Origin: Melampsora larici-populina 98AG31
Taxonomy: Eukaryota > Basidiomycota > Pucciniomycetes > Pucciniales > Melampsoraceae
DNA: 64,000 nt
Assembly: GCF_000204055.1 (NCBI RefSeq)
Contig: NW_006768778.1
Location: 588,010-652,009, forward strand
Direction: 5' to 3'
Shown here: positions 57,901-64,000 of the stretch, piece after piece
How the letters are laid out: each line of letters starts with the position of its first letter
Numbering within the stretch: position 1 is the stretch's first letter
The notes under the pieces: generated by a model
What the model was told of the DNA's origin: nothing
The model's input: only the letters and a program-made list of their open reading frames with translations
Databases searched by the model: none
Translations under genes and position numbers: made by a program

Positions 57901-58025
57901 GTGGCCGGGCTTTCAGGGTGTGCCCCGGTCGGCCATGTGCATTTTTTGGAGGCCCTCGGGTCTACCGAAGCCGGATCTGGCCCCCAAGGCCGGCCACGAA
58001 CTCTCGGGGCCGGGCCACAGCCCTA
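54983..58025 (+). mobile_element. hAT transposon, 3,043 bp, inserted in the 5' LTR
   Basis: Terminal inverted repeat TAGGGCTGTGACCCGG (right end, inverted, TAGGGCTGTGGCCCGG) with an 8-bp target duplication GTCCGTGG at 54975-54982 and 58026-58033. The intact 3' LTR carries one GTCCGTGG at the matching place. Ends are very GC-rich (cccggcc repeats). It contains one transposase gene. Confidence 0.92.
55229..57506 (+). pseudogene. hAT transposase with BED zinc finger, two nonsense codons
   Basis: Exons 55229-55633, 55749-56819 and 56916-57506, all in phase, for 688 codons. A BED-type finger (WVWQYF, C and H ligands to HLDCAHH) is followed by TCDGWTSPTN with the first catalytic Asp. The second catalytic motif reads ITANNASNN where the family has ADNAS, so the Asp is replaced by Asn. 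Then come IHGCIAHVINLVAK, VSTRWSSTHASL, AYVCSAILDPRLKL and the dimerisation block LAVPATSAPSESSFSNA with the acidic residue. TGA codons interrupt at 56331-56333 (VFD-stop-KDQF) and 56448-56450 (LT-stop-IRGFHKK), both fitting CGA Arg. It is inactive but recently so: the rest of the frame is intact. Confidence 0.9.
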
Positions 58026-59404
58026 GTCCGTGGTCCTGTACACAGGGCTCAGGGTCAACACTTGACAATTCTATAAGGCTGGTATGCTTATAGAATTCCA
58101 AATTTAGCAGAATGGAAATGTTACGTGTATGTAGATTTCACTACACCTCCTTGACACACTGTAATAAACTGCTCACGTGCCCTGTCCACTATTTTGGTCA
58201 GTAATTTAACAAAATAGTAGATTACTAGTACACAATGTCACACTATGTATGTAATCAAAGTTGCACTAGATATGTAATATCTTATTAGATTTCTTTTCCC
58301 AGTGTACAAATGAGTATTACCTCAATTGAATCAAGGATGTGTTTGAAATTTGTACTTGCAGGGTTCTTCTAAAGAAGGAATCTAATTGTTTCAATGAAAA
58401 TTTGAAATAAAGATTAGTATTTTGATTCTAAAAACTAAGGAAATACTTGTGATCACAATTAAATGTGATCTTAAAAAATAAGGGGAAAGAAGAAAAAAAA
58501 TTCTAGAATTTGAAGGAAAAGAAATAGATATTTTTGGTATTTTTTATTTTTTTATTTTATTATATAAAAGAGAAGTAGAGTAAAAAAAATGAGACTGGAC
58601 AGATAGAGGTCTGTAGGAACAAAAAACCGGATGAGGCCCCCAAATTGTGAGGGGTCAGCTACAGTCTGGCTGACTCTTCACTAAAAAGAAGTGTGTAAAA
58701 GACTAGTAAGAAGTCTTCACTGGTACACCCAAGTGAAGACTGCAGTTAATTGACCTCTAAGGAGAGGATTTGATGCCAGTGGGATGGCTGAGTAATCCCT
58801 CTAAGGATCTTACTCTGAGCTCTGGTTGATCTTACAACTCTGGAGCCTGCAGTACTTTAGACTCTGAGGATTCAGATGTGCCGCGGGGTACTTTAGACTC
58901 TTTTAAAGAGGAACCCTTTGTAAATTCCAAGCTTGTTCTGTTAGCTATTGATCCCACCAGCTCAGAACACTACTTGAGGTTTTACAATAACCTGAATAAG
59001 AAGTAGAGTTATAATAACCAAGATACAACTGAATCACTATACTCAATATTCTTGGTAAAGAATCAAGTAAGATGTGATGAGGAGTTGTGGTATGATAATA
59101 TGTTGTTCTTCTTCCAGAGTGGGAAGAAGAGGGGTTTATATATTCCAGACCTAGGCGTCAACTTGTGGTTGGCGCTTAGGTTTGCTTTTCTTTTGAGTTA
59201 GGTTTGGGTTAGGTTTACTATGAGGTTAAGTCATAGTAAGTCTTGTTACTTAAGTGACTCTTGAAACTGAGCCATGAGTTGTAATTCTTATGGTTTTAAA
59301 CACGTTTCATATATTTACATATTATTTACATATGTATTACATGTATTTACATGTGTGTTTGTTAGTCCGTGGTCCTGTACACAGGGCTCAGGGCTGACAT
59401 CCCT

Positions 59405-61468
59405 CAAATCCATAAAATATAGTGCGACTAGAACCGCACCTTACGCAGCCATTGTCAAGTCAATGTACGCCTGTCCCTGCAGATTTAGCGTCCTTGGATG
59501 AACAGTCCGCAGCCCCTGCTCTCCGGAGGACATGAGATAAATAGAATGTGGCTGGTATCTTCATGCGAGCAATAATAAACATCAAGTATTTATCTAGCAC
59601 AGTTGCTTCATCGTGTGTGCAACTGGCCCCTAGTACATATATGGCGTCAATTCCTTATCTAAAATATGGGCCAGACTTGCATAGATACTGTTCAATCCTT
59701 TTCTGCAGCGGTTAACGTCGCATCAGGGCAATTTCAGTGCTTTTTCAAGGAATAGTCTGAGGCACGTTGGAGCTTTTAAAAGTCTCTTAGAGTTTGACCA
59801 CAAATTGCTAAGATTAACGCATGACGGCCCCGGAGGGTCTGACTCGAAACTGCAACAACCGGAAGCCCGATGGGGCGGCTACTACAACTAAGATAATATA
59901 CCCTAATAGGAATGGGAGGGATGGTGGGCACAAAAAATTTGTATCTAATTTTATAAACTTTGTTATGGAGATGAAGAAACAGATAGCTGAAAACCGTGAG
60001 AACAAAGTAGATGAATAAAATAAGAATAACAAATCTGAGTAAAAGAGGAAGAAGATTACAACAAGACTGGTTTTTTGTATAGAAGGTAAAGAGCTACGCG
60101 TAACCATTGCTGTGCTAAAAACCGTGAGTTAGTAAGATCTTCTCTGGGATTTTTGGGAGCGCTTTTCAGCAAACTCAGATCAAATTCCAAAGCCACTTCA
60201 CCTGGCCCCGATTCCTGTAAGTTAAAACAAGTTCCAACTACCAGTTCAGTCTGTGATTGATTTGCACTTTTCAATTTTGATTGTTCCTGTTCTATTCTAA
60301 AAATGTTTTGTTATTGTTTGCATTTGAGTTGACAATTATTTTTTGCCTTGTTAGGGCTCAACCGTGCCTTTCACATCTTGTGGAACGCAAACAACATACT
60401 TTTCCATATTGCGGGATTGACACCTTACTTTCAGTTTTATAGTTTTTAACCCCTAGCCCCTGACCCTTTATTTTTTTTTGTTCTTTGAAAGATTGAATTA
60501 ATTCTGTGCTGTTGTTAAACCACCAATACAACTATCTAATTTTTTTAATAGTTTATTGAGGGATGTTATTGTTACCTTTGCATCATTGCAATTCACTCCT
60601 TGGTTTGAGTGATCTGCAATATTTGATGGCCAGCTTTTGAAAACCTGACTTCAAAATTTGTGTTTTGGCCTTGGTGTACATTTATTTTTCACTCCTATAA
60701 TCTTGACTTACTTTCATGAATCCCTTCTTAAGATTTTTTTTGGTTATATGTGCCCAAGTCTGGTATCATATCAGAGAATCCAAAAGACTTTGTGCAAGAT
60801 GTCCACTTGACTTCTGTAGGGTGGATTGGGTCCTTGCACCCTTGGACAAGCCAAGGTGAGCAACTCTCTTTAATGAGTTCACATGTGGCACTTGAGTGAT
60901 CAAGACATCTGCTCAAAGGTGCTCTTCTTACAGTATGTCAGGGGGGGCGTGGGGTGGGGTAGTGAGGGGCCTCTAGCCCAGGGTTGGTTTCTGTAAACCA
61001 AGCTTCCCTGGCCGGAGTCTTTCATTGGGTTGGTGGGTGTGACACCTTTTTGTATGGTGGGTGGGGTAGAGCAGAAACCTATCGTGCTGAGCTGAGGTAG
61101 TGTGATCTTCTTGAAGACTTGCAGTGAGAGTCAGTTGCTCTGACTGGCATGAATGAATGGATGTGAAAAACCTCGCACCTTGTGATGAGCAAAATGTTTC
61201 TACACAATTCTTCTGATGTGTCTTTTACAGGTTGGACAAGTCCTTCATGGACGAGTCAACCACCTGTGAGATAGTGGTTTTGATGATGGATAATCTTTTC
61301 ATCTTGAGTTACATATCAACCTACATGAGTCATTATGAATTCCAAAGTCATAAGTATTCACAATACTTTTCATACATCAACCTGGCGTTCTCAATTATTT
61401 CGCTTCTCTTCAATTATCAGTCACGTTGACAAAAGGAGACGCGGGAGGTTAAAAGAAAAGACACACAC
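59405..61468. other. Intergenic, no gene recognised
   Basis: About 2 kb. A 65-codon frame at 59821-60018 (FINFVMEMKKQIAENREN) looks protein-like and may be a fragment of a larger mobile-element or host gene; it is followed by stops and purine-rich sequence. A G-rich tract (gggggggcgtggggtgggg) lies near 60942. Confidence 0.4.
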
Positions 61469-61554
61469 CACTCCCCGCGGGGGTCGAACCCGCAATCTTT
61501 GGATGCCACAATCGAGCGTAGAAGTCCAACGCCCTACCTTTAGACTAGGGGAGC
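61469..61554 (-). tRNA. tRNA-Arg (UCU), with a 14-nt intron
   Basis: On the minus strand: acceptor GCTCCCC/GGGGAGT (one G-U pair), D arm GTC..GGC, anticodon stem TTGGA/TCCAA, anticodon loop CT-TCT-A, T arm GCGGG-TTCGACC-CCCGC and discriminator G. The loop is interrupted after position 37 by 14 nt (CGCTCGATTGTGGC), the canonical place for nuclear tRNA introns. With that intron removed the anticodon is TCU (UCU), reading AGA. All stems pair, so the call is firm; the alternative anticodon CUA is much less likely. Confidence 0.85.
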
Positions 61555-61898
61555 ACATGTCAAAAATGTCAGTTTTGCCTACATAATGCTAGTACGAGCA
61601 GAAGGCTTTTCACCATGGACTCCACATTGACGATACATGATTCACTGACGAAGATGATGGATGTAATGTTGAAGATCAGAAACCAAAGTTGATACTTTCA
61701 AGAGTGAATTTGAACGAGTGAGTTTTTTATTTTCAAGGAGTTGAGAATGAATCCAATCCAGAAAATCTGATACTGATTCCTAAAAGTTGATTGGAAGCCA
61801 GTTTACCAGAATTGAGATTTGATTGAACTCATCAAGACTTTCTTACGATCAAGCTACCGACCTATTCGAAAGACAACAATCTCGAGAAGATACTTTAG
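61555..61898. promoter_or_regulatory. Upstream region of COX10 and the tRNA
   Basis: Divergent spacer of 344 bp holding the COX10 promoter and 5' leader. No specific element was recognised. Confidence 0.4.
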
Positions 61899-63188
61899 AT
61901 GATGATAAGACGATCCACTTCACACTTCAAAATATTTAATCATCTTTATCAAACCAGATTCATTCCAAATCAATTTAAACTATCAAATCAAACTTCATTT
62001 CTTAACGGTTATCAGAATCGATCTCCTCAGAAAATCAAAGGCTTTCATCTATTCCATCATCAATCAAATCAAACTATCAATCACAGTCAATCAGAATCAG
62101 AATCGAAACCAGAATCAACATCAACATCAAATCATCAACTCATTTCACCTTATTCACCAAAACATGAAATCAATTCATTCAAAAAACCATTCTACATCAC
62201 CAACCAATCCAAGTTTTCACTCAACCCTACCATCTATCAATCCTTATCAAAATCAAGACTATCGATCTTAATAGTCTTAACGACCATGTCAAGTTACGCA
62301 GTTTACCCGAACCCTACCACCGATCTCATAAACCAATCACATCAAATCACCATCTTATTATCGACGGCCTTGGGCACTTTTTTGTCTTCTGCTTCGGCAA
62401 ATACGTTTAATCAAATCTTAGAATCTCCTATGGATGCTCAAATGAATAGAACAAGAAATAGACCGATGGTACGGAAATTGATCTCAAGTGGTCATGCTAC
62501 TACCTTTGCTCTCCTCTCTGCTCTTTCGGGAACCAGCATTCTATACTTCGTTGTGAATCCGATTGCATCTTACATTTCCATGATCACCATCTTGACATAT
62601 GTGTTGATTTATACACCTTTAAAGCGGATCTCGATTCTCAATACTTGGATCGGATCTATAGTGGGAGCTTTACCACCCTTAATCGGATCAATCTCAGCTG
62701 CTGGTCATCTAAATTCTTGGAATGCGTTGTTTCAACTTCATTCTTGGCTTATTCCCATCTTATTATACGTTTGGCAATTTCCTCATTTCAATGCTTTGTC
62801 TCATACGATCAGAAGAGATTATGTGAAAGCAGGTTATATGATGTCATCAAGTTTAAATCCTTATTTGAATTCTAAAGTTTCCTTAAGATATTCTTTATTA
62901 TGTTTTCCTTTATGTAGTTATCTTATACCGGTTTATGAACTTTCGAATTGGTATTTTGCTTACCTTAGTTTGATTCCTAATCTTTATTTATCTTTACCGG
63001 CTTTTAGGTTTTGGTGGTCTTCTTTAGATTCAGCTTCGGTTTGGATTAAATGCTTGGGTTGGTTTATGAATCAGAATAAGAATGGAAAAAAACATTATTC
63101 GAAAGATTTAGAAGCTAAGAAATTGTTTTGGGCTAGTTTGATTCATTTACCTAGTTTATTAATCTTAATGATTCTTTGTAGACCTTAA
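61899..63188 (+). CDS. COX10: Protoheme IX farnesyltransferase, mitochondrial
   Basis: Makes heme O by adding a farnesyl group to protoheme IX, the first step of heme A synthesis for cytochrome c oxidase, in the inner mitochondrial membrane. The single 429-aa exon starts at ATG 61899 with a basic, Ser-rich, acid-poor leader typical of mitochondrial import. The prenyltransferase motif NQILESPMDAQMNRTRNRP lies at residues 171-189, with the Asp and Arg residues that bind the farnesyl diphosphate-magnesium complex. A second conserved segment, WQFPHFNALSHTIRRDY, is at 292-308. About eight hydrophobic membrane segments follow the expected spacing (for example ALFQLHSWLIPILLYVW). Length and order match fungal COX10. 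No defects were seen. ATG 61902 is an equally possible start. Confidence 0.95.
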   Translation: MMIRRSTSHFKIFNHLYQTRFIPNQFKLSNQTSFLNGYQNRSPQKIKGFHLFHHQSNQTINHSQSESESKPESTSTSNHQLISPYSPKHEINSFKKPFYITNQSKFSLNPTIYQSLSKSRLSILIVLTTMSSYAVYPNPTTDLINQSHQITILLSTALGTFLSSASANTFNQILESPMDAQMNRTRNRPMVRKLISSGHATTFALLSALSGTSILYFVVNPIASYISMITILTYVLIYTPLKRISILNTWIGSIVGALPPLIGSISAAGHLNSWNALFQLHSWLIPILLYVWQFPHFNALSHTIRRDYVKAGYMMSSSLNPYLNSKVSLRYSLLCFPLCSYLIPVYELSNWYFAYLSLIPNLYLSLPAFRFWWSSLDSASVWIKCLGWFMNQNKNGKKHYSKDLEAKKLFWASLIHLPSLLILMILCRP

Positions 63189-64000
63189 TATGATTTACCA
63201 CAAAACAAACTGGTTACTTTTTATTCTTTCTCTTTTTTTTTATTATAAAAATCATTTTTTTAACATTATAAGCATATGGAAAGATAGATTGTGTGTAGGT
63301 GCAGCATAAGTAAAAGAATTGATGATTTGTTTTAACAATCAAAGTTGATCAGACTTCAACACCTGAAAGTGCTCAGAAGATCTTGTTGCGGGGTTTGGGA
63401 GTGACGGCGCACCAGCACGGTAATTTTCTTAAAAGAAAAAAAGAAAAAAAGACACTGTAGTTGTCTTCAAGACATTCAAAGGTTAATGAAGGTTGTTCAG
63501 CCTTTGATTACAATCACAAGAAGATGGATTAGATTAAACTCCTTCCAGGATGTGCATTGGGCTTCACATTGATGAGCCATTGAATCCAAGCTATTGAATA
63601 TGAGAAAGCTCAGCTGATTGGATTCAGTTTGGGGTGTTGTAGATGATCTAGCAATTGAGCTGGGTGATTGAAGTTGATGATGTTGTTGGGCAAACCAAGG
63701 GAATAGCAAGTTTTTTTTGTATCAAGCTCTCACCCAGATCTAAACCATGGCCCATACCTACCCCGAGCTCTGTCTTATGGAATTAGAAAATTCATATCAA
63801 CTTGACTGATCTTGTCTGCTTAACTAAGCCTCTCATGCACCCTTGTCTGTGCCCCCAAAAGAGGAATCTATGACTCAAATGGGGTTTTTGGCTGTGTGAT
63901 AACAGAAATTAAGTCAAGTGAATCTGAGGTTCCACATTGCTTAGCTTCTCCTTTGAGATTTGAGGAAGACCTGGAGATATAAGTGCTTCAGTCTTGGTTT
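63189..64000. other. 3' flank of COX10, no gene recognised
   Basis: No coding sequence of quality on either strand. AT-rich tract with poly-T directly after the COX10 stop, a likely polyadenylation region. Confidence 0.4.

Larger units (their letters stand above)
54256..59399. mobile_element. Non-autonomous LTR retrotransposon with nested hAT
   Basis: Two direct LTRs of exactly 754 bp: 5' LTR 54256-54982 plus 58034-58060 (interrupted by the hAT element) and 3' LTR 58646-59399. They begin TGTGAGGGGTCA and end in ..ACA, with target duplication TCCCT at 54251-54255 and 59400-59404. The LTRs differ at about ten positions. The internal region (58061-58645) is only 585 bp and codes for nothing; a purine-rich tract (aggcccccaaat) precedes the 3' LTR. 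It is a deletion derivative or a natural non-autonomous element. Confidence 0.9.

Overview
This 64 kb window comes from a repeat-rich fungal genome, almost certainly a rust fungus (Basidiomycota, Pucciniales). The evidence is short 50-100 nt introns, compact intron-rich host genes, hAT and CACTA/Tnp2 transposases of basidiomycete type, a Tet-like 2OG-Fe(II) dioxygenase, DUF6589 and RecQ-like coding sequence, and several multi-exon genes that resemble rust-expanded families of unknown function. I recognise families from sequence alone; no database was searched. The genus cannot be decided. Positions 36653-36752 are a 100-N assembly gap.

Layout. 1-1009: right end of a DUF6589/RecQ transposon (5' part of the helicase plus a 301-bp terminal inverted repeat). 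About 1.75-4.98 kb: an hAT transposon. 5.03-7.11 kb: left end of a second DUF6589/RecQ element. 8-15.6 kb: two multi-exon, low-complexity genes on the minus strand. 16.9-20.5 kb: a broken CACTA/Tnp2 transposase. 21.7-26.2 kb: two copies of a small SAP-like gene flanking a Tet-like dioxygenase and a 51-bp minisatellite. 27.5-29 kb: a gene with triplicated exons. 30.6-34.4 kb: a very long Ser/Asn-rich gene split by a frameshift. 35.2-36.4 kb: an intact paralogue of the 8-12 kb gene, then the gap. 37.65-43.92 kb: right part of a DUF6589/RecQ element, whose terminal repeat is interrupted by a 1,620-bp solo LTR. 44.16-44.58 kb: a GC-rich MITE. 47.6-49.3 kb: a dead LINE. The right third holds conserved host genes: U1-70K (49.8-51.7 kb, minus), a CipC/DUF3759 protein (53.0-54.0 kb), a tRNA-Arg with an intron (61.5 kb) and COX10 (61.9-63.2 kb). 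Between the last two blocks lies a nested pair: an hAT element inside the 5' LTR of a non-autonomous LTR retrotransposon (54.26-59.40 kb).

How the pieces relate. Three element ends carry the same 301-bp inverted repeat and show a two-gene transposon: a DUF6589 gene running inward from one end and a RecQ-like helicase gene running inward from the other, meeting tail to tail. The terminal-repeat boundaries and several target-site duplications were read directly by comparing interrupted and uninterrupted copies. Many broken reading frames here are TGA stops where context implies CGA arginine, as CpG deamination would produce. That is notable beside a Tet-like (5-methylcytosine oxidase family) gene. 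The conserved host genes look functional; most of the left two thirds is mobile or lineage-specific sequence.
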